Assembly (NCBI RefSeq): GCF_019703515.2
Contig: NC_059372.1
Span: 19,892,931 to 19,956,930 of the forward strand
Reading direction: 5' to 3'
From: Myxocyprinus asiaticus
Taxonomy: Eukaryota; Chordata; Actinopteri; Cypriniformes; Catostomidae
DNA length: 64,000 bases
A program made the position numbers and the translations under genes. Positions within the stretch are counted from its first letter, which is position 1; each line of letters opens with the position of its first letter. Below, piece by piece: positions 31,513 through 43,194 of this stretch. Below the pieces are notes generated by a model that saw only the letters and a list, made by a program, of their open reading frames with translations, did not search any database and had not been told where the DNA came from.

Positions 31513-31869
31513 TGTAAGGAAGCAGGCGAGGATGGAGGATCTAAATGCAGCTTTTAATGTAAACAAAAGATGAACAATGTAACTCAGAATAAAATGAAAA
31601 CAAAACACAGGGAACCAGGTACAGAACATGACAATACATGTGAAAACTGATAAACTAACCAGGGGGAACAAGGGCTTAAATACACAATGGAAAACAAGGA
31701 ACTCCTGGGGAAACAATCAGAGAATGAGGAACACCGGGGAAACAATCAGGGAGAACCAATCATGAAATAAAACTACAAAGGACTATAAAACTAACATAGG
31801 AAACAGGAACGGGGAACTAAACAAGAATTTCAACATAAAAGTCAAGACAAAAACAGGGAATACGTGACA

Positions 31870-32266
31870 ACATGGAGATGTTTGAGGTCTATTCAGTCTT
31901 TGTTCCTACCATTTTCATGCCCACCTTGCTTCAGTGGCAACACCAGCTGAAGAGTCTCGAAGCTAATGTGAATGTTAAATCAAGACCAGACACTGAAAAC
32001 TCCATCGTGCATGAATTAACAATGCAAACAAACACATCTGCCTGATGAGAAACAGCTGTGAAACCAAATGCACTAATGCATTTGATGCCCTATAATGGGG
32101 GATAGTGAATTATATGGACTATACTTCCTAATGCCTATCCAGTATGAAAGATAATACACTTAAAGCAAACAAATGGTGAAATAAGTCCAAATACTTTTGA
32201 AGAGTTCTGTCACTGGTCTCACAGCAGATGTCATACACCACGTGTTGAACTGCTCATCCTTGCAAG
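31870..32266. other. Spacer, nothing recognised
   Basis: Unique-looking sequence between two transposons. It starts with the ACATG duplication and ends with CTTGCAAG, the 8-bp duplication of the next element. Confidence 0.6.
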
Positions 32267-33107
32267 CAGGGTTGGGAGGGTTACTTTTGAAATATATTCC
32301 ACTACAGATTACAGAATACATGCTATAAAATGTAATTTGTAATGTATTCCGTTAGATTACTCAAGGTCAGTAACATATTCTAAATACTTTGGATTACTTC
32401 AGCACTGGTAGATTTTTTCACTTGTTTTGACTATAAAAACTCTGCCAGTACAGTAAGACAAAATACACAAGTTAAAAATACATTCTCTGAAAAACCTAAA
32501 TGTCTTATGCAGTGTTGTTTCTAAAACAAGATAAATCAAATTGATCTTGTTTTAAGGATTTATAGATATTTTTACAAGAAAACAATACAAAAATTATTAT
32601 CAAGAATAAAAATTTTGCCCTAATATCAAAGGTCTTACTAGAATAAAAGAAATTATGATACAACGTGAATTTCCTTGATTAAAAAAATTATAGTGCCTGG
32701 TAACACGTGCATGTAAAATGGCTAGAAACAGCATTTTAGCTTAGCGTAAAGCTGACAATTTACACAAGGTTTATTTCTATTTCTTCTGCTCCAAACTTAC
32801 TTCAAACTTACTTCTCTGTCTGCTCGTATGAATGTAACACATCATAAGAAAATGTTTCACCGCTGTTCAAATGCACTTTGGATTGCATCATTTATATGTA
32901 TAAATGTTTTCCATCTGAAAGGACTAAATATTAAAGAAACAAATGACAATAAAATGCAAAGTAATCTCTTCAGTAATCAAAATACTTTTTGAATGTAACT
33001 GTATTCTAATTACCAATGATTTAAATTGTAACTGTAGTGGAATACAATATATTTTGTATTTTAAATATGTAATCCCATTACATGTATTCCGTTACTCCCC
33101 AACCCTG
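32267..33107. mobile_element. hAT-like MITE, 841 bp
   Basis: Inverted ends CAGGGTTGGG(A/G)(G)G.GTTAC are flanked by an 8-bp duplication, CTTGCAAG at 32259-32266 and CTTGTAAG at 33108-33115. The 8-bp size points to the hAT superfamily. The interior is non-coding and AT-rich. Confidence 0.85.
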
Positions 33108-33798
33108 CTTGTAAGCAACGGTACTAGGCATCGTTAAGGGATAGTTCACCCAAAAACGAGAGTCCAACTTAATGGTGATTGCTGGTTCAGTCTGCTCTGT
33201 GAGATGAATGTAAAGCTTGTGTAATGGACATCTTTCTCTATCATATGATTATATTGTTATGTAACACTGAAAAATTCTTCACAGCAATGCACATAAACTC
33301 CATGGGGGTTTCGATCTTGACAACCTCTCTCTGTCTCCTAATCTCTCGAGGCCTGATCCCACTGAGAATATATCTGTTCCAGTTGGGGATGGATGCCTTC
33401 ACAGTACTACTGTCCTGACGATAGCATGATGTGGAACACTCCACAAACACAACGTGAGTCAGCTTCTACGCAGTCATAATGGGGCGGCACCAAAACTGAA
33501 TCAGTGGAACATTAATACAGGCCCTTTCCCACTTCAGGTTCTATTAAATCAGCATGCTAAAGGAGGCCGGTGGCAGCCCCGGGCAGTGTGGACCACTCTC
33601 TGGAGTCCATTATACCAGAAGTATGTGATCTTTCTTCATTCAACTTTGTGTGAATCAGAATAAACTCTGCTCCACTGTAGCTTTTGAGCTGCATATCTTG
33701 GGGCCATAGTACTGCTTTCTTTCATACACTTAATACACATACTTGCAAGTGGGCGAGCTTAACAAGACAAACACAAGGCCACTTTCACACACATGCTT
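33108..33798. other. Intergenic; one unexplained open frame
   Basis: A short MITE-like start (AAGGGATAGTTCACCC, 33137-33152) is followed by a minus-strand open stretch (33450-33241) including NRYILSGIRPREIRRQREVV and a following segment. No flanking splice sites are convincing and I recognise no family. The rest is unassigned. Confidence 0.4.
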
Positions 33799-34180
33799 AA
33801 AGGAATAGTTCACCCAAAAATAAAAATTCTGTCATCATTTACTCACTCTCATGTTTTTTGAAACCTTTATGTCTTTCTTTCTTCCAAGGAACACAAAAGG
33901 AGTTATTTATAGCAGAATGTCCAAGCTGCTATTTTCCAAACAATTTAATTGAATAGTGACCACAACTGTGAAGCAAGATTCTCAAAACAAATTCTTCAGT
34001 GAATTCACTTAAATGTCAATCTGTTGTCAGTCCTCACTCAGACCTATCATGTGGCTTCAGAGGACTTTGAATATAGTGCATTAGTCTTATGGAAAATGTT
34101 TATGGTGCTTTTTTATGCCCTGTTTGGAGCTTGACAGACCCAGGCCCTCTTCCACTTTCATTGTACGAGGTGAACATTCT
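33799..34180. mobile_element. Truncated foldback MITE
   Basis: Begins TTAAAGGAATAGTTCACCC and continues with the family interior (CTGTCATCATTTACTCAC..., TTTCTTTCTTCCAAGGAACAC). The right half is missing. Confidence 0.75.
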
Positions 34181-34183
34181 TCA

Positions 34184-34638
34184 TAGGGCTGCACAACTAA
34201 TCTTATTAAAAATCGTGATTACAGCTGCTGCAATTAACTAATCGAAAAGTGTCAATTATAGCAGTCCACGTACAATAGGTCTACTTATTTTGCATCAAAA
34301 TGTTCTATTTAATTTTCTATTTATCATGTGATTTGCAGGGGTTGAGCATTGTAACCAATGACAGACAAGTCTGTTGCTCACATTCTGTGTATATTTGATT
34401 ACAATTTTGAGAGAAAAAAAAAAAATGTTTTTTATGCTTCTAAGAGGTGTGTGAAGTTGATCATTTAGGCAAGTAGTGTTTACTGATGTTTAAAACAGCA
34501 ATAAAGTAAAATGGCACAAATCTAATCAATTCAAAATAAGTATTTTAATGTCAATTCTATTCATCAAAATTAATCACAATTAAAATATCCAATGAAATGT
34601 TAATGAATTATGATTTTTGTCATAATTGTGCAGCCCTA
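34184..34638. mobile_element. hAT-like MITE with TAGGGCTGCAC ends
   Basis: The left end TAGGGCTGCACAACTAATC and the inverted right end TAGGGCTGCACAATTATGAC are flanked by similar 8-bp sequences (ATTCTTCA and ATTCTTTG). It is non-coding. Confidence 0.75.
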
Positions 34639-34687
34639 ATTCTTTGGAAATTCTCATTTTGTTTCACAGAAGAAATAAAGTCAATTG

Positions 34688-34689
<2 letters not shown>

Positions 34690-34755
<66 letters not shown>
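34690..34755. repeat. (TA)n microsatellite
   Basis: About 33 TA units. Bases 34756-35164 beyond it show nothing recognised. Confidence 0.95.
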
Positions 34756-34761
<6 letters not shown>

Positions 34762-35164
34762 TATTTTTTCCACTAGATGGAAGCAAGTACTAGGAAAAAT
34801 TATTGTTCCTCTATCACCTTCCATCCCTTACAGATGTGCTCATCCATCAACATTCAGTCTTATTTTCAGTTCACGCACCACCCCCATTGTTTCATTAGAT
34901 ATCTCGGCCTATGAGTTGACTAGAAGCTCAATCTAGGTGTCATTAGAAATCTGTAAGAAATCATATTGAAATCATTTGAACTGTGGTATCAGGGCAACAA
35001 AATAACCTGCACAGTCACATTCCTGAGAATGAGGGCTTTCATTTTTTATATGACTTGACCATTTAATTGCTATGTGAAAGACTTTTATATTCACATTAAT
35101 ATTTCTACCACATTACCTCTAGGTGGCACTTTTTTTTTCAGCTATTATTTTGTTATTTTATGTA

Positions 35165-36689
35165 CAACACCAATACTGTTGGGACAGTATGAAACATGCT
35201 AATAAAAATTATAATCACCCTTTGCTATATTGAAAGCACTACAACTACACATTATCTGATGTTTTACCTTGTGAATTTCATAGTTTGTTTTTTATACATT
35301 TTTTTTATGTATGTACAGTAATTTCAAATCAGATGATTGCAACACACTCCAAAAAGTTGGGATAGTTTAATGTTTACCACTGTGAAACATCACCATTTCT
35401 TCTAATAACACTTATTAAGCATTTAGGCACTGAGGACATAAGTTTAAGTTTAAAAAGTGGAATTTTCCCCCATTCATCCATTATGCAGGTGTTCAGCTGC
35501 ACAATTATATGGGTCTTCGTTGCCTTGCACCTCACATTCTCAATTGGAGATGGTCAGGACTGCAGGCAGGCCAATATAGCACCCGTACTCTCTTCTTATT
35601 CAGTCAGTATGTGGTTTGAAGTTGTCCTGCTGAAAATGCCGGGATGTCCCTGGAAAAGACAGTGCTGGGTGGCAGTATATGCTTCTCCAAAATTTGTACA
35701 TATCTGTCTGCATTAATGGAGCCCTCACAGATGTGCAAGTTACCATGCCATGGGCACTGACACAACCCTGGCCTATACAGACACTGGCTTTTGGAGCAGC
35801 GTGGATGGTCCTTTTTCTCTTTGGCCTGGAGAACATAACAGCTGTGTTTTTCAAAAACTATTTGAAATGTGGACTCATCGGACCAAAAAACACAGTTCTA
35901 CTGTTCTACTTTCCATCTAAGATGAGACTGAGCCAGAAAAGTCGGCAGCGCTTCTGGACAGTGTTGATGTATGGCTTCTGCTTTGCATAGTAAAGTCTTA
36001 ACTTGCATCTGTGGATGCAGCGGCAAGTGGTGTTGACAAACAAAGGTTTACAAAAGTAAGCTCAAGCCCATGTCATGATATCCATTACAGATAAATGATG
36101 TTTTTTAAGACAGTGACGTCTGAGGGATCAGAGATCACAAGCATTCAGAAGTGGTTTTCGTCTTGCCCTTTATGCACTGAGATTTGACCAGATTCCTTGA
36201 ATCTTTTAACTATATTGTGCACTGTAGAGGGTGAAATGCCCAAATTCCTTCCAATTTGTCTTGGGAACATTGTTCTCAAAGTGCTGGATAATTTGTTGAA
36301 GCATCTGTTGGCAAATTGACAATTCTCAAATGATCCTTGCTCTTGAAGGACTAGGCTGTTTTTGGAGGCTCCTTATATACTATGACACAATTGCCTCACG
36401 TGTTTAACATCTCCTGTTTCACATTGCCTTGTTATTTTAATTTGTCAAATTGTTATTAGTCTTAAATTGCCCCTGTCTCAACTTTTTTGGAGTGTGTTGC
36501 AATCATCTGATTTTAAATGACTGTACATTAAAAAACAAACAAACAATGAATTTCACAAGGTAAAACATCATATAATGTGTAGTTGTAGTGCTTTCAATAT
36601 AGCAAAGGATGATTATAATTTACAAATCACTCCTTTTTGTTTTTATTAGCATTTTTCATACTGTCCCAACTTTTCCGGAACTGGGTTTG
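35165..36689 (-). mobile_element. Tc1/mariner-like transposon with ~200-bp inverted repeats
   Basis: TA flanks both ends. Long inverted arms match (GTTGGGACAGTATGAAACAT ... GCACTACAACTACACATTAT ... ATGATTGCAACACACTCC and their inverted partners at 36480-36689). The minus strand carries transposase remnants with FWSDESTFQIVF-type text (about 35890-35860) and HFQQDNFKPHT near 35620 (second catalytic Asp region, one residue changed). Several stops and frameshifts are present. A second, truncated copy occupies 42893-46092. Confidence 0.8.
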
Positions 36690-37224
36690 TAACATAAATG
36701 CAAAATGATTGGTATTCTATGAAAAGTTCAGTTTCTAAGCTTTCAAATGATACCCCATTTGCCTAACTTATGTATCCAGAGACTTTAATGTTTTAAGCAT
36801 AAACTTATTTCACAGTATAGTGAGTTTAAGGGGTTAAAGTAATAATAATCAGCATGTAAAGAAAATCAGAATTTGTCCAGAAAGGATGACAGAGCCAGAA
36901 GAGCAAGGGAAGAGTTCAGAGGGATAAAAGAAAGATAGAAAGAAAAAATCAGAGCCTGAGGTAAATAAAAATATGAGGGTGGGTGGAGGGACATAAAGGA
37001 AGGATATCACTCCATCTCGGCCTAAGCAATAGAGAAAGATGGGTACGTATTTTTACTCTTGATCTAAATATAGCTTTGATCCCACTCTACTTGCTTTTCT
37101 TCTGCTGGGTGCATAACAGGCTGCCTGGGCTGATGACCCATGAGAAACAGAAGGGTGGGGTGGGTAAGGTAGAAGGCTTTCGGAGGGGCAAAACCACGCA
37201 TTGCAAATTTTCTCCACAAAAATA
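36690..37224. other. Intergenic, nothing recognised
   Basis: AT-rich sequence without recognised coding or transposon signals. Confidence 0.55.
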
Positions 37225-37425
37225 GTTTGAAACCCATGACTTACTTTCTTCTGTGGAACACAACAGCTGATCATCTTTTTTCTATACAATAAAAGAGAAT
37301 GGTTACTGAAGCGAACATACTACCTTTGTGTCCCACGTAGGAAAGAAAGTCATATGGGTTTGAGACAACATGAAGGTGAGTACATTATGACAGAATTTTC
37401 ATTTTTGGTGAACTATCCCATATAA
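37225..37425. mobile_element. Short foldback MITE copy
   Basis: AAACCCATGACTTACTTTCTTC and, inverted, GAAAGAAAGTCATATGGGTTT frame a loop of about 80 bp. The right part ends GACAGAATTTTCATTTTTGGTGAACTATCCC as in the foldback MITE family. Confidence 0.7.
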
Positions 37426-38940
37426 TAAAATAAATTCAAATTCAAACTCAAATATTTCATGTCCATTTACTTATTTTATTTTATTTTGTATTTTATTTTT
37501 TTGTAAGTAGTAAATTTGGGGTCATGATCATTCTGAGTTTTTTTTTTTTTTTTTTTTTTTTGCCATAATGACTGCTGACTGTACATTATCCCTATACTTA
37601 ATTTGGTTATTAAGCTGACTGGATTTTCAGTTCAGTATCCCTTTCGAAGTAAACGGTATACTTGAAATGATGTCAGTTGTGTTTCACATGTGGTTAATCG
37701 TTCCGGATGTTTTGCTGAGGTGCTGAAAACCAATCCCCCGAGAAGACTTAAATTCAGTACCTTCTCATTTCTATTCCAGAAAAGAACAGAGCTGGTTAAA
37801 TCATTACCAGCAGCAAATAGACTGATACCTCATTCCATCCTGCTGAAAACTTCCTGTCCTTCTCTTCTCTGGTAATCTTGCAAACTTTTATCTTTCTGCT
37901 TCTTTTTAAATAACAGCTAGTGTCAACAATGTGCTCCAAAATGATCTCTCCTAATTATGCAGCACATCCTGCATTCCCAGACGTCTTGTTATTGTACCAA
38001 GGACACCAATTGCGATCAAAGATGAATTCCCACTGATGTATGCACAGAATGATAAAAATAGAGCCAGTATCTTGCATTTCAACCACAAGCAGTGAAAGTG
38101 TAATATGGACACCAGATTGACGAGAGTCAACCAAATTATATGACAGTAACATTGCTATGAGACTTATAGGTGTGCTTTGCCCATACAGTACAGAGTATAT
38201 GCCACTATGGCATTGACCCCAATGATCAAATGCCATGGAAAGGCCAATATACAGTATGACCACTGTATCAGAACAGTATATTTATGCTTTTGGCAGACAC
38301 TTAAATCCAAAACGACTAACAGTGTTTTAGATATAAGGTATATAATTTGTCAGTATTCCTTGTTCCCTGGGAACATACCAATTACCATACCAAATTTCAG
38401 TTAAGTACTAGAACAGTACAATACAAGAGCAGAAGTGTAATTTTTTTAACAAGTGCAATTAAATAAGACTATGAGTTAGTTTTATAAGTGCTTGAACCCC
38501 ACATTATTTCAAGATTTCCCTTTAGATTTTATTATAATTTATTTATGTTTACAATATTTATAAAGTTTGGGCATGTAAGTCATGTGATCCAATAATTATT
38601 AGATTTATTCGGTCACTTCTATATTCAGTAGACAGGAATGTTACTTTAGTACATTTTATTTGTCTAAATATTAGACATACACTTCATAAGCTATACTATA
38701 CAATATTATTCTTCAATACTTTAACATGCTGTACTATCTAGCATTATTAACATGCTAGATACCGTGCCATGCCATAGACCACTACATTTTAACTTTGAAA
38801 GTTTCCTGGGTTACAGAAAATATACATCAGTCTGTGACTATTTCTATAAAACTGCTTATAGTAAAGAAATACTAGTATTAAGTATCCTCGTCTCTATAAA
38901 CTTTGCTGGTTCATCAAATTTAATCAAGGCATTGCACAGT
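37426..38940. other. Intergenic, nothing recognised
   Basis: Contains a T-run at 37539-37562. No gene, RNA or transposon was identified. Short open frames have no recognisable motifs. Confidence 0.55.
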
Positions 38941-38947
38941 GATGCTC

Positions 38948-39164
38948 CACACACACACACACACACACAAAGCACTCCTCTCCTCACGGGACAGGCTTTT
39001 AGTGCTCTAGTCTCATGCAGTATTTAATTGACCCCTCACAGGAAGCCCAGCGGTTCCAAATGCACTCCTTCCCACAACACAAAGGAATCAGCATGAATGC
39101 CTGTACGTATGGCAATGGCTCTACTGGCATATTCCACAAAAACTGCATGATAACACTATTTTGA

Positions 39165-39195
<31 letters not shown>

Positions 39196-39196
39196 A
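38948..39196. repeat. Two (CA)n microsatellites
   Basis: (AC)n at 38948-38968 and (CA)n then (TA)n at 39164-39196. The segment between them is unassigned. Confidence 0.9.
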
Positions 39197-40189
39197 TTTT
39201 TTATTTTATTTATTTATTATTGTTTTGCATGAATTCAGCTCTATTTCAAATGAATATTTCAAATGATATTCAAAATGATGTTCTGGCCTTGATAAGTATA
39301 ATTCATCAATTTAGAATGTGTCAAAGCCTTAATTTTTGAAGTGTCATGTTAGATCATATTAAGTTTTTATTGTGTTGCATATTTCATATTCAAGAGATTA
39401 TTCAGAATGTATTGCTACTGTAAACTAAATACTCTTAACTTAAAGCCTGAAATACTGACTAAACAGTTAGAGAAGTACGTGTACTCACTCAGTTGGAGGT
39501 GTGGAGAGAGTGCACACTCTCACAGCTAGCTGGTCATGGTGCGCTCCCTCTCCAGGGCAGAAGTGATGTGTACTGTAGCATCAGTCTAATGTTCCCTCTC
39601 TTATTCCCCCTCCCCCGTCACATTAGGCAGTATCTATCTCATATTCTTTCTGTCTTATTCCTTTCCCTGCTCCCTCCCCTTCTCACTCTCTCTCTCTCTC
39701 TCTCTCTCTCGCTCTCTCACTCTCTCTCTCTCCTACACTCTCTCTATTTCCCCCCCACTTAGTCCTTTATGCCTCAGTCTTCTCTTCTCATTTTCTCACA
39801 TCACACTGGCTCAGGTTAAACTCTCATAGCATGGGCCAATTCCCTTTATATAGCTTAAATGACGAAAGGAGATCTATGACGTTGTTTACTGTATTGAAAT
39901 CTGATCAAGCTCACTCCTTTGCCTCTGTCAGGCTTTGGTTGAGTGTAATTTCAATTTGATTCAATTCAGGTCCAAATAGATATTGGTGTCAAAGCTTACA
40001 GTAACAGTAGTAATTCTCACAGACCCATATCATTCCTCATCATTTCAGTCTGCTGCAATGGAACCTCGAAACCAAATGGAGAACAGAAACACCCAGGAAG
40101 AATAATCACAAATGAGATCTCTTTACAGTAATTTGTTTCTCTAAGACAGCAATGAGATTAAACTGAGAGCAAAGTCTCCTGAGCTTAGA
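39197..40189. other. Intergenic with (CT)n tract
   Basis: A CT-rich microsatellite lies at 39685-39735. The remaining sequence shows no recognised feature. Confidence 0.55.
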
Positions 40190-40710
40190 TTTTTTTTTAT
40201 ACTTGCTTGATTTTTTATCAATGCAAGTGAATGGTATCCAGACCTTTCAAGCTCCAAAAATCACATAAAAGCAACATAAAAGTAATCCATATGACTATAG
40301 TAGTTAAATCTATATCTTCAGAAGCGATATGATAGGTGTGGGTGAGAAACAGATCAATGTTTAAATCCTTTTTTACAATAAATCTTCACTTTCACTTTCA
40401 ATTTCAGAATGTGAAAGCAAAAGTGGTGATTTATTGTAATAAAAGACTTAAATATTGATCTGTTTTACACCCACACCTATCATATTGCTTCTGAAGAGTC
40501 ATATGGATTACTTATATGCTGCTTTTATGTGATTTTTGGAGTTTGAAAGGTCTGGTCACTATTCACTTGCATTGTATGGATCTACAGAGCTGAAATATTT
40601 TTTCTAAAAATCTTTGTGTTCTGTGGAAGAAAGAAAATAATACACAAATGAAATGGCATGAGGGAGAGTAAATGATGAGTTTTTTATTTTACGGTGAACT
40701 ATCCCTTTAA
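40190..40710. mobile_element. Foldback MITE, nearly whole-length hairpin
   Basis: The halves are inverted copies around a centre near 40410 (CAGAAGCGATATGATAGGTG pairs with CACCTATCATATTGCTTCTG; AAAAGTAATCCATATGACT with its inverse). The right end is GGTGAACTATCCCTTTAA. Confidence 0.8.
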
Positions 40711-41175
40711 GCTTATTAAGGGGTAAGATAACTTATTTTAACATGGATGAAAGAGCAACATTTGGGCAATACAACTTTGGTACTCCTAAACATTACTAAA
40801 GCATGTAATTATATCTTTTCCTCCATGGTTTGCTCCACTGTCTTACAAAAAAATACAGATCCGGTGACAGAGCTGTGGTTTGGGAGAGGATGTTAAGATG
40901 TTAAGTAAAAAAGTCTCTTTTTTCTTTGCTTATGTCAGATATGTGGACTTGTCCCATGTGTGGTCTATTGTAGTGAGACAGAGCTGTATAGAAAACTCTC
41001 TGCTGAGCCTAGAACTGCATGGCAGAACATTCCTGATCAGTCTGTGGCTTCAAACCCTTTCAACCATACAGCTACCAAAAGTTCTTTGCCCTGACTTTAA
41101 AAGCAAAAGACACACAGCACATGAATAAACTGTAACAGCATGTAAAACTGTACTAAACTTAAAGAAAAAACATAA

Positions 41176-41521
41176 TGTGGCAGCGGGGGCGTGGTCGAGC
41201 ATCTGTCTGTAGAGAGAGAAAGCGGTAAGGGCGCTTACACCTGAGCTAGGTTATGTCTAACACCTGTCTCTAATTCCAGTGTGCATGGGGAGAGCGGCAT
41301 ATAAGCAGCCACGCCACCAGCAGAGAGAGAGAGAGAGTAAGGGTCCAGAGGTCTGTTGTGAAGCTAATGAGTTATTATTGTAAAGCTGTTGAGTTATTGT
41401 GAAGCCAATTAATTATTGTGAAGCTGTGAACCAGAAAAGTTGCCAGTTAAATGAGCCTTACCTGTGACTGAAGAAACCCAGTTCCCTGTGTCCTCCTTCC
41501 CTCTTACTGTGAAGTCTTACA
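41176..41521 (+). repeat. 5' LTR of a Ty3/Gypsy-type element
   Basis: Begins TGTGGCAGCGGGGGCGTGG and ends GAAGTCTTACA, with TATAAGCAGCC (a TATA-like site) in between. It is followed after about 40 bp by a gag start. No matching 3' LTR is visible, so the boundaries rest on TG...CA and context. Bases 40711-41175 before it hold nothing recognised. Confidence 0.6.
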
Positions 41522-41564
41522 CTTCTGCCAAAACCTGGGAATTGAACTGAAGGAAGTACCCCCC

Positions 41565-42740
41565 ATGGAGTCCTCGCCATTTGCTGAAGTCCTCCAGTCC
41601 CTCGCCAGCCTGCACCACTCCCACCAAGAGGCCCTGCTTGAACTTCATCTGGACCAAGATCGTTGCTTCCATGAGATTCTCAGAGATCAAGCAGAGGACC
41701 GGCAGGCAATCCGGAGCCTCCTCAGCCAGGAGAAAGCCCCGGCTGTGACCCCGCACAACAGCAGCCCCATGCCCCCTCCCTCGCACATGAAGATGGGAGT
41801 GGAAATGACCCAGAATCCTTCCTCGACCTATTTGAGCAAACCGCCGATATCTGGGGTTGGCCACGTGCTCAGTGGGTGGCCCGACTTATCCCTTTGCTGT
41901 CCGGGGAAGCCCAACACGCAGCTCAACAACTGCCGGTGGCTAATCTCCTGGTCTACAGCAATTTGAAGGAAACCATCCTGCAGCGGGTTAGCCAGAGCCC
42001 AGAACAGCACCGCCAGCTCTTCCGGAAGATGAAGTTGGACGGAATTGGCTGCCCATTTGCCTTCTATCAACAGCTCCACGAGAAATGGCTGCTGGCGGGA
42101 GACTGCAACGTCAAGGGAGTTGTTGACCCGGTGGTGCTGGAACAGCTGATTCGGCGGCTACCGGAAGGGACGGTAGTATGGGTCCAGTGCCATCACCCGG
42201 CGTCGCTGGAGGAAGCGGTCCAACTGGCGGAGGACGATATGGCGGCATACACGAGGGTGGAAGAGCCCTCCCACTCTCTCTCCCCTCCCCCTATGTTTTC
42301 CCCATAATCTTCCCCCTCCCCTCTTCTCTCTCACTCTGCTCCCTCCCCAGAGTCCGTTCCTGCCCCACAGAGGTGAGGAGTCCCGCCATCGAAGCCAGTA
42401 CCCCGTGTGCGGGGGTTTGCAACCCCCCCCCAGCATCTACAGTGCCCCGCTGCTCTCCCCCTCAGGTGGAGGTGACCGCTGACGCAGGAGCGGACGTGGC
42501 GCCTGGGCCGGTCTGCTGGAGTTGCGGGGATCTGGGACACTTCTGGGATCAATGCCCTGAGATAGAGCTGGGGACTCACCAGGCCTTGGTGGACACGGCT
42601 TGTAATCAAACCACCATCCACCAACGCTTGGTTCAACACAAGGCTTTGGGCACAACCAAAAGGGTGAGGGTGAAGTGTGTGCATGGGGATATTCACAATT
42701 ACCCCATGGTGACCATGGTGAAAAAAACATAGAGTGGAGG
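41565..42740 (+). pseudogene. Ty3/Gypsy-type gag with SCAN-like core, zinc knuckle and start of protease
   Basis: Starts MESSPFAEVLQSLASLHHSH. After a frameshift near 41800 it continues DPESFLDLFEQTADIWGWPR, WVARLIPLLSGEAQHAAQQL and LRR-type SCAN/capsid text. A second shift near 42300 leads to a CCHC knuckle CWSCGDLGHFWDQCP (about 42512-42556) and QALVDTACNQTTIH, where the aspartic protease Asp-Thr-Gly should be (here Asp-Thr-Ala). RT, RNase H and integrase are absent. SCAN domains are known to derive from gags of this kind. Confidence 0.75.
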
Positions 42741-43194
42741 CCGCGGTTAGTTCCTGCCTCACCCATACGCTGATATTGGGGACTAATTGGCCTGAATTAA
42801 AAAAGTATTAAAGGGAATATGCGCGGATGGGTCCTGCACAAAAGTGACGAGATGTGAAATGTGCGATGTTCTGGCAGGGGAGGCGGAGCCTTTTTTAAGA
42901 CAGTAATGTCTGAGGGATCAGAGATCACATGCATTCAGAAATGGTTTTCATCTTGCCCTTTACACATGGAGATTTGACCAGATTTCTTGAATCTTTTAAT
43001 TATATTGTGCACTGTAGAGGCTGAAATGCCCAAAATCCTTCCAATGTGTCTTTAGGGAACATTGTTTTCAAAGTGCTGGATTATTTTCTGAAGCATCTGT
43101 TGGAAAATTGACAAGTCTCAAATGATCCTTGCTCTTGAAGGACTAGGCTGCTTTTGGAGGCTCCTTATATACATGACATGATTGCCTCACCTGT

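Larger units (their letters stand above)
28908..31869 (-). mobile_element. Gag-only LTR element with three LTRs and two interiors
   Basis: LTRs lie at 28908-29259, 30160-30511 and 31513-31869, all beginning TGTAA and ending GTGACA on the plus strand. They separate interiors of about 900 and 1001 bp. The whole array is flanked by one perfect 5-bp duplication ACATG (28903-28907 and 31870-31874). The first two LTRs are nearly identical and the third is clearly more diverged. Each interior encodes the same gag-like protein on the minus strand. No protease, RT or integrase is present. Confidence 0.88.

Noticed and set aside
36983..37225. Small plus-strand ORF as a gene
   Set aside because: No recognisable motif, no splice signals and average composition; chance frame.
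37690..37875. Possible short exon (plus strand)
   Set aside because: No convincing splice sites and no family recognised; left unannotated.
41565..42740. Domesticated SCAN-domain host gene
   Set aside because: The adjacent LTR, zinc knuckle, decayed protease and two frameshifts indicate a dead Gypsy-type gag.
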